The notes: generated by a model not told the origin, from the letters alone. A stretch of 64,000 nt of DNA from CADCWK01 sp965218235 (GCA_965218235.1 OZ244595.1:62001-126000), one strand, 5' to 3'. Shown: positions 19,608 to 28,102, numbered from the stretch's first letter. Numbers and translations: made by a program.

Positions 19608-20075
19608 CTAGCCGCGTACGACTGGGTACTGCCCAAGGATATCCCGCAACTCGCCGTCCGACAGGCCCCACTCGGGTCGAAGCTGCCTGGCGCCCTTGAG
19701 GTAGACGTGGCGGACCTCGCTGGCGGACTTCGACGTGTTGACGTGGAGGAGGATCCGGATTGCCCGCTGGAGCGAACCGGGGACGTCCATCTCGTGCGTA
19801 CACATGAGCGGGACCTCGGTCCAGCCGACCTCGCGGGCGGCCAGCGCCGGGAAGGTCGCGTTCAGATCCGGGGTCGTCGTGAAGATCGCGGAGGCGATGT
19901 CGTCGGTCTCGAGCCGGTTGAGGTGCTTGAGCGTCACGACGAGTTCCCGGGTCGCCTCAAGGATGTCCTCCGCGGTGTTGATCGGCGCCGTCGTGGCTCC
20001 GCGAATCCCGCGACAGACCATCGTCCCCGACTCCGTCGACTGCGCCACCCGCGTTTCCTCCAGTTGGTCCACCAT
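19608..20075 (-). CDS. aroH: chorismate mutase, AroH class
   Basis: A 155-residue monofunctional chorismate mutase of the trimeric AroH (Bacillus) class, converting chorismate to prephenate for Phe/Tyr synthesis. Diagnostic segments are CRGIRGATTAP, the ATREL-VVTLKHLN helix, FTTTPDLNATFPALAAREVGW, PLMCTHEMDVPGSL (active-site Arg/Glu region) and IRILLHVNTS. The conserved core starts at residue 20, so initiation at the internal ATG at 20021 is possible. The ATG at 20075 has a GGGAG ten bases upstream and is listed. Confidence 0.95.
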   Translation of the reverse strand: MVDQLEETRVAQSTESGTMVCRGIRGATTAPINTAEDILEATRELVVTLKHLNRLETDDIASAIFTTTPDLNATFPALAAREVGWTEVPLMCTHEMDVPGSLQRAIRILLHVNTSKSASEVRHVYLKGARQLRPEWGLSDGELRDILGQYPVVRG

Positions 20076-20159
20076 GTCCGCCCGTCTCCCTCGGCTGAGC
20101 CGCTCCGTCCGAACTGCTCGGGCGATGATACCAATCCTGGAGCCGAAGGCAGGCGGAGC

Positions 20160-20783
20160 TCAGTCGACGGTAGCCCCGAGCGCCCGGACGACGAGGATTG
20201 CCTGGGCGACATCGAGACGGATTCCGTCGAGCGCCAGCCGGGTCAGATCGACACCGTCGAGTGTCGCCCCCCGAAGGTCGGCACCCGCCAGCCTCGCGTC
20301 ATCGAGCCGGACGCGGGTGAGGTCGGCGTCCCGGAGGTTGGCCTTGCGCAGGTCGGCGAAGGCGAAGTTGGCGTCGGTCAGGCGGAGACCGTGGAGATCT
20401 AGCCCGCTCAGCGTCCGGCCGCTGAGATCGACGAACGACCAGTCGCCACCGGAGACCCTGATCCCGGCGAGATCGGCCTCCTCGAAACCCGAGCCGGTCA
20501 TCTTGCACTCGGTGAAGCGGGCGCCGAACAGCCGTGCCATCCGGAACGTGCAGTTGAGGAAGGCCGAGTGACCGATCACGGCGCCATCGAGCCGCGCGGC
20601 GGTGAAGTCGCAGGCGTCGAACGTGGACCGCTCGAGGGTAGCCTCGCTGAGCCGGACCCCGTGGAAGCTGCACTGGCTGAACCGGCAACCATCCATCGAC
20701 AGGTCGCTCAGATCGCCATCGAACCGCTCTCCGTCGGACTCCCGCTCGACCCATTGGTCGTCACGATCCGCCCTGCCCGTCAA
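20160..20783 (-). CDS. pentapeptide-repeat protein
   Basis: A 207-residue protein formed almost entirely of A(D/N)LxX-type pentapeptide repeats, for example FADLRKANLRDADLTRVRL and LAGADLRGATLDGVDL, predicted to fold as a right-handed quadrilateral beta-helix. The upstream part has degenerate repeats with Cys/Phe at the central positions (CRFSQCSFHGVRLSEATLER). The listed start is a TTG at 20783 with a weak AGGCGA ahead of it; no better start precedes the repeats. Qnr-like gyrase protection is known for some family members, but nothing here shows that function. It sits between aroH and trpA. Confidence 0.8.
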   Translation of the reverse strand: MTGRADRDDQWVERESDGERFDGDLSDLSMDGCRFSQCSFHGVRLSEATLERSTFDACDFTAARLDGAVIGHSAFLNCTFRMARLFGARFTECKMTGSGFEEADLAGIRVSGGDWSFVDLSGRTLSGLDLHGLRLTDANFAFADLRKANLRDADLTRVRLDDARLAGADLRGATLDGVDLTRLALDGIRLDVAQAILVVRALGATVD

Positions 20784-20875
20784 TCGCCTGACTTTCTTTG
20801 ATGTAGCAATCGGGGACTATGTTGCGTTGTGGTTATCGACCGCAGTCTCGCCTGACGGCGATGGCCGCTGCGGCG

Positions 20876-21022
20876 GCCGGGCTTGCAAGCGGCGCCCCTA
20901 CAAGATGATCCTTATCGTCACACTCCGATACTGTGCGAACCAGGGATTCAGAGCGACCAACTCGTAGGGGCGATCCCTTGTGCTCACCCTGCCGCCGCTC
21001 GTAGGGGCGATCCCTTGTGGTC
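20876..21022. repeat. GTAGGGGCGATCCCTTGTG intergenic repeat cluster
   Basis: Two identical 22-base copies (CTCGTAGGGGCGATCCCTTGTG) at 20961-20982 and 20998-21019, 37 bases apart. An inverted relative (GCTTGCAAGCGGCGCCCCTAC) lies at about 20881-20901. All are in the spacer between trpA and the pentapeptide gene. The form suggests a small dispersed repeat of the kind scattered in Chloroflexota and cyanobacterial genomes. Confidence 0.7.
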
Positions 21023-21060
21023 GCCCGGCCATCAATGTGTTCGAGGTTGACCCAGACCCG

Positions 21061-21900
21061 CTATCCCTGCAACCCCCGCAGGAACGCACCGGCGGCTGCG
21101 GGCTGCTTAGCGGGGGGCAGGACCTCGATGGCGTTGATCATCGCCGAGGCGACGATCGCGCCGTCGGCGTACTTCCCGACCGTCGCGACGTGGGCGGCGG
21201 TGGAGATGCCGAAGCCGACGGCGAGCGGCAGGTCGGTCGTGGCGCGGACCCGGGCGATGTAGTCCGACAGACCAGCGGCAAGGTCGTTCCGGGCTCCCGT
21301 CACGCCGGTCAGCGAGACGCAGTAGATGAAGCCCGAGGCCCGTTCGGCAACCAGCCGGAGGCGCTCATCGGTGCTTGTCGGCGCCACGAGGAAGACGAGG
21401 TCTCGGCCGTGCGCGCGGCAGGCGGCGAGCAGGTCGTCGCTCTCCTCGGCCGGCAGGTCCGGGACGATGAAGCCGTCGACGCCAATCACGGAGGCGTCAG
21501 CGGCCAGCCGGTCGTAGCCGTACTGGTAGAACGGGTTGGTGTAACCCATCAGCACCAGCGGGATCATGACGCCACGAGCCCGGAGCCTACGGACGAGCTC
21601 GAGGCAATCGACCAGTCTCGTGCCCTGTCCCAGCGCGACCTGACCGGAGCGCTGGACGGTGCTGCCGTCGGCGAGCGGGTCGGAGAACGGCACACCGATC
21701 TCGATCGCGTCAGCGCCCGCGTCGACCAGCGCCATCGCGATCTCCTCGCTGGTCACGAGGTCGGGGAAACCCACGGTGATGAACGGCATGATCGCCGTCC
21801 GGCCCTCGCCCCTGGCCCGGGCGAAGGCGCCGGCGATCCGGTTCGGTTGGGTGGTCGTAGTCGTGGTTGTCGACGACGGCGGCGAGATGGTCGAGGTCAT
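21061..21900 (-). CDS. trpA: tryptophan synthase alpha subunit
   Basis: A 279-residue TIM-barrel lyase that splits indole-3-glycerol phosphate to indole and glyceraldehyde-3-phosphate and feeds indole to TrpB. Conserved pieces are FITVGFPD, the catalytic-Glu segment IEIGVPFSDPLADGS, PLVLMGYTNPFYQYG, FIVPDLPAEE and the phosphate-binding GFGIST. A 17-residue Ser/Thr-rich N-terminal tail is unusual. Start: ATG at 21900 with AGGAG eight bases upstream. It lies 45 bases downstream of trpB and forms the usual trpBA pair. Confidence 0.97.
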   Translation of the reverse strand: MTSTISPPSSTTTTTTTQPNRIAGAFARARGEGRTAIMPFITVGFPDLVTSEEIAMALVDAGADAIEIGVPFSDPLADGSTVQRSGQVALGQGTRLVDCLELVRRLRARGVMIPLVLMGYTNPFYQYGYDRLAADASVIGVDGFIVPDLPAEESDDLLAACRAHGRDLVFLVAPTSTDERLRLVAERASGFIYCVSLTGVTGARNDLAAGLSDYIARVRATTDLPLAVGFGISTAAHVATVGKYADGAIVASAMINAIEVLPPAKQPAAAGAFLRGLQG

Positions 21901-21945
21901 GGCGATGGCTCCTGCTCGCGTGGGTCGGCGGACGAGTCGTCCCAG

Positions 21946-23208
21946 CTAGTGCTGCTGCTTCTGGCCGGCCATCGCGTTGAGCGCCGTGTCGAGGTCCTTG
22001 TCGCCGCGGCCGGAGCAGCAGATCACGATCGACTCGTCCGGCGACATCGTCCCCGCAAGCTGGACCGCGTGGTAGATCGCGTGGCTGGTTTCCAGCGCCG
22101 GGATGATCCCCTCGGTCCTGGTCAGGAGCTGGAAGCCCTCCAGTGCCTGCTCGTCGGTGACGGACACGTAGTTGGCCCGGCCGGTCTGCTTGAGGAAGCT
22201 GTGCTCCGGACCGACACCGGGGTAGTCGAGTCCGGCCGAGATCGAGTGGGCCTCCATGATCTGGCCGGCCTCGTCCTGCAGCACGTAGGTCCGCATCCCG
22301 TGGATGACGCCGACCTTGCCGGCGGTCATCGTCGCGGCGTGGCGGCCGGTCTCGACGCCGTCGCCGGCCGCCTCGACGCCGACGAGCTTCACCGACTCGT
22401 CCTCGAGGAAGGGATGGAAGATGCCCATCGCGTTCGACCCGCCGCCGACGCAGGCGACGATCGCGTCCGGCAGCCGGCCAAGCTCGACGTGCTCCCGCGA
22501 CTGGCGCCGGGTCTCGACGCCGATCACGCGCTGGAAGTCCCGGACCATCATCGGGTACGGGTGCATCGCCATGACCGAGCCGATCAGGTAGAAGGTGGTC
22601 TCGACGTTCGTCACCCAGTCCCGGATCGCCTCGTTGATGGCGTCCTTCAGGGTCTGCGAGCCGCTCGTCACCGGGACGACCTCGGCGCCGAGCAGCCGCA
22701 TCCGGGCGACGTTCGGGGCCTGCCGCTCGACGTCGAGCGCCCCCATATAGACGATGCACTCCAGGCCGAGCCGGGCGCAGATCGTTGCCGACGCGACGCC
22801 GTGCTGGCCGGCGCCAGTCTCGGCGATGATGCGCTTCTTGCCCATCCGCTGGGCGAGCAGCCCCTGGCCGATGGCGTTGTTGATCTTGTGGGAGCCGGTG
22901 TGGGCGAGATCCTCACGCTTGAGGAAGATCTTCGCGCCGCCGGCGTGCTCGGTCAGGCGCGGCGCGAACATCAGCGGCGTTGGTCGGCCGACGTAGTTGG
23001 TGAAGAGGTCGTCGATCGCGGCCTGGAAAGCCGGGTCCCGCCGGGCGTCGGCGTAGGCGGCTTCGAGCTCGGCGACGGCGGGCATCAGGGTCTCAGGGGC
23101 GAACTTCCCTCCGAACTCCCCGAACCGTCCCTGACTGTCCGGCCACGACGCCCACGATCCCGTCGGTGGCGCGATGGTCGTCGTCGGGGGCTGGAGCGTG
23201 GTCGCCAT
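21946..23208 (-). CDS. trpB: tryptophan synthase beta subunit (TrpB1 type)
   Basis: A 420-residue PLP enzyme joining indole and serine. The PLP lysine is in KREDLAHTGSHKINN, the phosphate-binding glycine loop is CVGGGSNA, and the catalytic Glu precedes TGAGQHGVA. GRFGEFGGKFAPETLMPA marks the TrpB1 type that pairs with TrpA. The ATG at 23208 has AGGAG seven bases upstream; an upstream in-frame start at 23274 lacks support. No other trp genes are in view, so the rest of the pathway must lie elsewhere. Confidence 0.97.
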   Translation of the reverse strand: MATTLQPPTTTIAPPTGSWASWPDSQGRFGEFGGKFAPETLMPAVAELEAAYADARRDPAFQAAIDDLFTNYVGRPTPLMFAPRLTEHAGGAKIFLKREDLAHTGSHKINNAIGQGLLAQRMGKKRIIAETGAGQHGVASATICARLGLECIVYMGALDVERQAPNVARMRLLGAEVVPVTSGSQTLKDAINEAIRDWVTNVETTFYLIGSVMAMHPYPMMVRDFQRVIGVETRRQSREHVELGRLPDAIVACVGGGSNAMGIFHPFLEDESVKLVGVEAAGDGVETGRHAATMTAGKVGVIHGMRTYVLQDEAGQIMEAHSISAGLDYPGVGPEHSFLKQTGRANYVSVTDEQALEGFQLLTRTEGIIPALETSHAIYHAVQLAGTMSPDESIVICCSGRGDKDLDTALNAMAGQKQQH

Positions 23209-23825
23209 GTCGGGACTCCTGTCATCGGATTCGGTGGTTGCGAGGGTAGCTCGACGATGCGCAATTGCTGCCATCGCCTCCGGCGAGAACGCCAGTCTGG
23301 CAGACCATCATGCTACCGCTCCGGTTCGCGTCCCGCCACCGCACGCCCGGCACGGCGGACAACCGACAACTTAACAGACAACTGGCTCGGCTGAGCGTGA
23401 TGCCAGGCTGGCGAAATGGTCGATCGACAGCGGGCATCGACGCATCATGCCCAGGCGATGACCGGACGCGACCGTCCTCATTCGGGCAGTAACCAAAAAG
23501 GTCGACACACACGCAGTCGTGAACCCAGGCGCGTGGGCTCGCTCATCTCGACGCTGACCCTCCCTACGGCTGGACGGCGGCCTGGGCAAGCCCGGCGCAT
23601 TCGCTGTCGGGGTCACCAGCCGGTTCAGCGCCTCGTGCCTCGGCAGGCCACAGGTGGCAGTAACATTCTTGGCCGCCACCTTCCCGCTCCATCCTGGTTG
23701 CTGTCGGACCGACGAGTCGCCCCACAGGGTCGGGCAGCATGGCGTCATTCACCAAGAGCGGGAACGGATGAGGTCCTGTCCATCTGGGAACAGGACCTCA
23801 TCGGCGGGAGAAGATTCAGGCTGGC
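23209..23825. other. intergenic region upstream of trpB
   Basis: A 617-base spacer without a convincing gene. It holds the cupredoxin-side hairpin at 23767-23802 and three copies of GACAAC at 23358, 23365 and 23377 (GTTGTC on the trpB strand) about 150 bases before trpB. I looked for a tryptophan T-box or attenuator and found none that I could support. Confidence 0.5.
23767..23802 (-). terminator. hairpin downstream of the cupredoxin gene
   Basis: Perfect 13-base arms (GATGAGGTCCTGT and complement) with a 10-base loop, starting 24 bases past the stop at 23826. No T-run follows on the minus strand; the assignment rests on stem strength and position. Confidence 0.6.
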
Positions 23826-24335
23826 TTATCGCCGGAGCGGTCGAGTAGGACGGGGCACACGGGTTGGCCGGTCGCTGGCGGTCGGACGCACACTCGGCAA
23901 TGCGCTGGAGCTGACCGAGGGAGCGGGACTATCAGAAGACGGGTTGCCGACATCACCGGCGACGACCGTGAGCGACCCGACCATGCCGAGCTGGCGATGG
24001 CCGGCAACTCCGCAATAGAAGACGTAGGTTCCAGGGGTGAGGTCGGAAGGAACGACGAGGTCTCCGCTCGACCCGCCAAACACGAGTGGCATCTGCGCCG
24101 AGTCCGTGACGCCCTCGATGACGAAGTTGTGCGGCGAGTTCCCGTTGTTCGTCAGGCGGATCGTCTGACCCTGAGCGGCGGTAATGGCTGTGGGAGCGAA
24201 CGCGAAGTCCACGGCCGAGACCTCGACACTCGTCGATTGGGCGGCTGCCGGGTCGGGCAGACTGCGAATCGTCAACGTCACGCCAACGACGAGCAGCACA
24301 CCGAGCAGGGCGGCGAACGGGATCGAACGGCTCAT
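23826..24335 (-). CDS. exported cupredoxin (plastocyanin-like copper protein)
   Basis: A 169-residue protein with a signal peptide (AALLGVLLVVGVTLTIRSLP, cleavage near AAA-QS) and one type-1 copper domain. The copper ligands are visible as His in SPHNFVIEG, then Cys and His in FYCGVAGHRQLGM, with Met as the axial ligand. A Ser/Pro/Arg-rich tail of about 40 residues (VRPTASDRPTRVPRPTRP) follows the domain. It probably carries electrons or copper outside the membrane. Of two nearby ATGs, the one at 24335 is eight bases from GGAAGG and is chosen. Confidence 0.88.
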   Translation of the reverse strand: MSRSIPFAALLGVLLVVGVTLTIRSLPDPAAAQSTSVEVSAVDFAFAPTAITAAQGQTIRLTNNGNSPHNFVIEGVTDSAQMPLVFGGSSGDLVVPSDLTPGTYVFYCGVAGHRQLGMVGSLTVVAGDVGNPSSDSPAPSVSSSALPSVRPTASDRPTRVPRPTRPLRR

Positions 24336-24661
24336 CGTCATGTCCTTCCAGTCATTTACGGTCCGGGTTCGTGGGCGAGCATACGTCCGTGGGAGGACCA
24401 GTGCGCAGGTACCGATGGGGCCATCCGGAACAGGACATCTGTCCCACCCGAAGGTCCCGCACCGGAATCTGGCGTCAGTGGGCCGACCAGTGGGCTCATA
24501 GACCGCACGCCGCGTCCCGATCAGAATCTGCGATGTCAGTGGTCTCGAAACCGGGACCGTGGACGACGCGTCAGGTATGATTTCCACTGTATGGAAATCT
24601 CATCGCGTTCCACTCCCGGCACCTTCGATACCGCCAACGCTCTTGCCGGAGCACCACGCCC
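24336..24661. other. divergent promoter region between the cupredoxin and IclR genes
   Basis: A 326-base divergent spacer. The only distinct element found is the IclR-like palindrome at 24579-24599. No gene is evident. Confidence 0.5.
24579..24599. promoter_or_regulatory. palindromic operator of IclR type
   Basis: GATTTCCA-CTGTA-TGGAAATC: perfect 8-base inverted repeat with a 5-base spacer, 63 bases before the IclR-family gene. The TTTCCA/TGGAAA halves are those reported for IclR-type regulators, so autoregulation is likely. Confidence 0.7.
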
Positions 24662-25471
24662 ATGACCGACGGCCACGGCGGAGTCCAGAGCGTGCGCCGG
24701 GCACTGTCGGTCCTGGAAGCGGTCGCGGTCGCGACCCAGGACCGCGACGACACCGGAATCGTCAGCATCAGCCGCCGCTGCGCGCTGCCCGTCAGCACGA
24801 CCCACCGCCTGCTGGCGACGCTGATCGATGCCGGCTTCGCCACCCAGGATCCGGACAGCGGGCAGTATCGCGTTGGGCTGCATGCCTTCGAGGTCGGCAA
24901 CGCCTTCCTCGACCACACCGATCTGCGCCCGGTCGCGCGGCCCTATCTGCGCGACCTCGCCGAGCTGACCGGCGAGACCGTCAACCTCGCGATCCGGGAC
25001 GGCCACGACGCGGTCTACATCGACCAGATGGAGAGCGTCCAGATCCTGAAGATGTTCGCCCGCCCCGGTGCCCGGGCGCCCCTCGCCTGCACCGGCGTCG
25101 GCAAGGTGCTGCTCAGCGGGTTGACGCCGGTCGCGGCCGAGCGCATCCTGACCGACCAGCCCCTCCCCCACCGGACGCCGCACTCGGTGACGGAGCCGGC
25201 CGAGATGATGCGAATGCTGGCCGCGATCCGGATCGACGGTCACGCCCTCGACGACGAGGAGGTCGAGCTCGGCGTCCGCTGCGTCGCGGCGCCGATCGTC
25301 GACCACCGAGGTGACATCCGGGCCGCGATCAGCGTCTCCGGCCCGACCCTGCGGATCAGCGACGGCCGGATCTCAGAGCTGATCCGACAGGTCCGCGGGA
25401 CCGCCGCCGCGATCAGCGCCGCCCTTGGCCGCAGCGAGCGCCCTACCCGGACGGCTGCCGCGTCCCGGTAG
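24662..25471 (+). CDS. IclR-family transcriptional regulator
   Basis: A 269-residue regulator with an N-terminal winged helix (VQSVRRALSVLEAVAV, then LPVSTTHRLLATLIDAGF as recognition helix and DSGQYRVGLHAFEVG as wing). The C-terminal ligand-binding domain follows from about residue 90 (ARPYLRDLAELTGETVNLAI, PLACTGVGKVLLSG, CVAAPIVDHRGDIRAAISVS). IclR proteins commonly control sugar or aromatic catabolism. The convergent downstream genes encode sugar-related proteins and are candidate targets. A near-ideal operator lies immediately upstream. Confidence 0.93.
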   Translation: MTDGHGGVQSVRRALSVLEAVAVATQDRDDTGIVSISRRCALPVSTTHRLLATLIDAGFATQDPDSGQYRVGLHAFEVGNAFLDHTDLRPVARPYLRDLAELTGETVNLAIRDGHDAVYIDQMESVQILKMFARPGARAPLACTGVGKVLLSGLTPVAAERILTDQPLPHRTPHSVTEPAEMMRMLAAIRIDGHALDDEEVELGVRCVAAPIVDHRGDIRAAISVSGPTLRISDGRISELIRQVRGTAAAISAALGRSERPTRTAAASR

Positions 25472-25557
25472 GAGGACCGTCGTTTGAGTCGGGCCGGCTC
25501 AACAACGAATGGCGGCTGGACGCAACGTCAAGTTGACTCGGACGTTGGCGTTCGTAG

Positions 25558-25604
25558 CGGAGTGAGCTCTCGCTTCGCTGGCCCCTCCCGGCCGCCGCAG
25601 CGGC
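25558..25604. repeat. dispersed intergenic repeat, copy 1
   Basis: A block beginning GGAGTGAGCTCTCGCTTCGC and continuing TGGCCCCTCCCGGCCGCCGC. It resembles 63934-63972 along about 40 bases, and its core CTCTCGCTTCGCTGGC recurs at 60145-60160. It lies in the spacer after the IclR gene. Confidence 0.6.
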
Positions 25605-25719
25605 CTTCGCCCCGAAGGGCGATAACGAACGGTCCACGCCATGCCTTCGCTCTTATCAACGCGTCTGTTCGGTGAACGAGATCGCGCCTTCGGGCGCTGG
25701 TCACCGCAAGCGGATGACC

Positions 25720-26637
25720 CTACGACGAGGGTGCCGCCACCGCGGAAGCCGCGACAGATCGCCACACATCTCGCAGTAACGCCACCGAGCCCGGCAACGA
25801 TTCCGACGCCGGCTCGGTCACGCGGGGCCCACCCAGTGAGAAGCACTCCAGGCTGATCCAGCTGTCGTAACCGATCCCGGCGAGGGCGGCGAGGGTCGGA
25901 TGGAAATCCATGCAGCCCGCGCCGCACTCCAGCCGGTTGTTGTCGGCGATGTGGACGTGGCCGAGCAGCAGACCGGCCGAGCGGACCGGCTCGGCCATGT
26001 CGGCCTCTTCGATGTTCATATGGAAGAGGTCGGCAAGCGCGACGACGCGGGGATGCCCGACCTCCCTCGCCAGATCGGCCGCCTGCCCGACCCGGTTGAG
26101 CAGGGTCGCCTCGAACCGGTTGAGCGGCTCAAGGAAGAGCCGGCTCTGGCCCTCCGGCAGAGTCGTCGCCCACTCGCCGAGCACCCGGCCGGCGTAGTCC
26201 AGGTCGATCGACTCGGGCGGCGTGAAGGCGTCGGTCGCGGGGTCGGCGCCGGGGAAGGCGCCGCCGGGCCGGATCGGGACCGAGACGACGCCGGCCGCGC
26301 CGAGTTCGTCGGCCTGCTCCAGCAGCTTCGCGAGCGCCGAGAGGCGCCGGCGCTGCTCGGCCGGGTCCGGGTGCAGCGGGTCGTGCATCGGGTGGGTACA
26401 GATCGCCGCGACCGGCAGACCGGACGACACGCTGGCCGCTCGGAGCTCCGTCATCCGCTCCCCGAGATCGAACGACGGCCCGACAGCGACCTCAACGCCG
26501 TCGTAGCCGAAGGCCGCGGCGTTGGCGAACTGCTCGGCCAGGTCCCGGCCGGGCAGAAGGAGCGTCTGGACGGCAAAGCGCGGTTCGGTCTTGCCAGTGC
26601 TGACCGATGCGATGTCAGCGATTCCGGTTCCGGTCAC
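25720..26637 (-). CDS. sugar phosphate isomerase/epimerase (xylose-isomerase-like TIM barrel)
   Basis: A 305-residue AP-endonuclease-2/xylose-isomerase-like barrel. Family segments are FGYDGVEVAVGP early, AAICTHP, LEPLNRFEATLLNR (metal-binding Glu), ALADLFHMNIEE (Asp/His ligands), LGHVHIADNNR (His) and WISLECFSLGG (Glu). Such enzymes use a divalent metal to isomerise or epimerise keto-sugars or inositol derivatives; the substrate is not readable. The GTG at 26637 is preferred because GGGGAG lies five bases upstream; it overlaps the end of the upstream small membrane protein by 23 bases, suggesting coupled translation. Confidence 0.88.
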   Translation of the reverse strand: MTGTGIADIASVSTGKTEPRFAVQTLLLPGRDLAEQFANAAAFGYDGVEVAVGPSFDLGERMTELRAASVSSGLPVAAICTHPMHDPLHPDPAEQRRRLSALAKLLEQADELGAAGVVSVPIRPGGAFPGADPATDAFTPPESIDLDYAGRVLGEWATTLPEGQSRLFLEPLNRFEATLLNRVGQAADLAREVGHPRVVALADLFHMNIEEADMAEPVRSAGLLLGHVHIADNNRLECGAGCMDFHPTLAALAGIGYDSWISLECFSLGGPRVTEPASESLPGSVALLRDVWRSVAASAVAAPSS

Positions 26638-26809
26638 GGACTCTCCCCGTCGTTCCAAGGGGTACAAACCGACCCAGGATCGTGATCAGCCCGATGATCA
26701 GCGCGCCTACGACGACGGCCGTGCCATTCCAGTCGAGCAGGAACATGACGATCAGGTAGACGATCCCGGCGGCCGGAATCAGGATCGAGTAATACTGGTT
26801 TCTGGTCAT
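26615..26809 (-). CDS. small two-helix membrane protein
   Basis: A 64-residue protein with two hydrophobic segments (about 9-25, ILIPAAGIVYLIVMFLL, and 31-46, AVVVGALIIGLITILG) and a basic C-terminus (RVRDRNRNR). GGAGG lies eight bases before the ATG, and its 3-prime end overlaps the isomerase start. I do not recognise a family. Its place between a GH172-like gene and an isomerase suggests a role tied to that operon, but function is unknown. Confidence 0.65.
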   Translation of the reverse strand: MTRNQYYSILIPAAGIVYLIVMFLLDWNGTAVVVGALIIGLITILGRFVPLGTTGRVRDRNRNR

Positions 26810-26974
26810 GTGCAGTGCCTCCGGTTTGCTGGTTCCAATCGGCGGTCCGGTCCGGGGAACGATCCGCGAAGACCCGGGTCGCCGTTCATCTCAGTCTCGG
26901 CGACGCCGCCGTCAGGGCCGACGACCGGACGGCCACCCTCCGGTCAACCGATCGGTTGATCCGGAAGGCGATGG

Positions 26975-28102
26975 CTAGATCACCTCCAGCGCGTTGGCGT
27001 CCGGCAGCGTCGGAAACGGTGCGTGCGGTTCGGACTGGTACCACCAGACGGTCGAGGCGATGTCGTCCTGGAGCGGCAGGTAGCGCATCTGCCCGTCGAG
27101 CTGACTACGCCAGCCGAGCGCCTGAACGGTCACCCGCAGGTCGTCGGTGAAGCGGATCGGGTCCATGACGTGGAAGCGGTAGAGCCCGAAGCGGGTCTGG
27201 GCGCGGTAGAGCCCGTCGGGCTGAATGACCTGCGGCATCCCGAGGAAGGGCGTGGAATAGACGCCGTACTCCCCCCTTGGGTGCTCGAAGTTCCAGGCCC
27301 CGCCGAAGTAGTCCTCGGTCCCGGTCCCGCAGATCGTCGGGAACTCGTCGTCACCGTCCAGGTACCACTTCAGCTCGCCCTCCCCCCACCAGCCGTTGGA
27401 GTTGACCTGCCAGGCAAGGTACGTCCCGACGTAATGGCCCTGCCCGCGGACCCCGTCGATCAGCGTGTGCTCCGCTCCCTCGACTGGGTTGCTCCGGCGC
27501 CACTGGGCGTGGAGATAGGCGCGGTCAGACGCGACCGGCGTCAGCGTGTAGGTCACCTGATAGTAGAAGCCCCGGATCGGGTCATCCGTCAGGTTCTCGA
27601 CGGTGATCCGGGCCTGCTTTCGGAAGGGCATCTCCCAGTAGGCGTTGAAGCCCCCGGCTGGGTTGACGACGACCGGCAGGCCGGCGATGTTGCAGCGCTC
27701 GCCCCAGCCGGAGCAGAAGAAGTCGCCGATCGGGACCTCGATGCTCGGCTCGGTCTCGTCGTCCCAGAAGAGCCGGATCACGAGCCGGCGCCAGTGGGTT
27801 GGGTGAACCGTCAGCCAGATGTGCTGAATCGCGCCGGGTCCGTCGATCTCGGCGATCGTGACGGTCTCGTTCGGGCCGATGTCGATGCTCGGCGACACCT
27901 TCCAGCCCCGGCCGAGCTCCCGGCTGGCGACGGCGCCAGTCCCCTCGGTTGCCCGCGCCCCCCCACCCTTCGCCCCATCGAAGTTCTCGGCCGAGATCGA
28001 CCGGGTAACGGCTGAACTCAGCCGGCTGAGGTTGCCGAGGTACATGCCCATCCCGTCGAACGCCGCGGGCCGGTCTGGGCTGCTGTCCTTGCCGTCGCTC
28101 AT
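26975..28102 (-). CDS. DUF2961 / GH172-family protein
   Basis: A 375-residue protein matching DUF2961, now known to include GH172 glycoside hydrolases acting on fructofuranosides and D-arabinofuranosides. Visible signatures are the opening RSISAENFDGAKGGG, the beta-sandwich segment EIDGPGAIQHIWLTV, EVPIGDFFCSGWG and ICGTGTEDYFGGAW, where the Glu of GTEDYF is a likely catalytic acid. There is no signal peptide, so it should be cytoplasmic. The ATG at 28102 follows GAGGGAG by five bases. It is upstream of the small membrane protein and isomerase on the same strand, together resembling a small sugar-degradation operon. Confidence 0.88.
   Translation of the reverse strand: MSDGKDSSPDRPAAFDGMGMYLGNLSRLSSAVTRSISAENFDGAKGGGARATEGTGAVASRELGRGWKVSPSIDIGPNETVTIAEIDGPGAIQHIWLTVHPTHWRRLVIRLFWDDETEPSIEVPIGDFFCSGWGERCNIAGLPVVVNPAGGFNAYWEMPFRKQARITVENLTDDPIRGFYYQVTYTLTPVASDRAYLHAQWRRSNPVEGAEHTLIDGVRGQGHYVGTYLAWQVNSNGWWGEGELKWYLDGDDEFPTICGTGTEDYFGGAWNFEHPRGEYGVYSTPFLGMPQVIQPDGLYRAQTRFGLYRFHVMDPIRFTDDLRVTVQALGWRSQLDGQMRYLPLQDDIASTVWWYQSEPHAPFPTLPDANALEVI

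Noticed and set aside
23281..23345. Possible T-box core (GGTGGCGGGACGCG) ahead of trpB
   Set aside because: The core departs from GGTGGNACC, no terminator/antiterminator pair with T-run is seen, and no specifier loop could be aligned.
20980..23394. Long plus-strand open frame of about 800 codons
   Set aside because: It lies antisense to trpA/trpB, has the composition expected of a reversed high-GC gene and shows no domain of its own.
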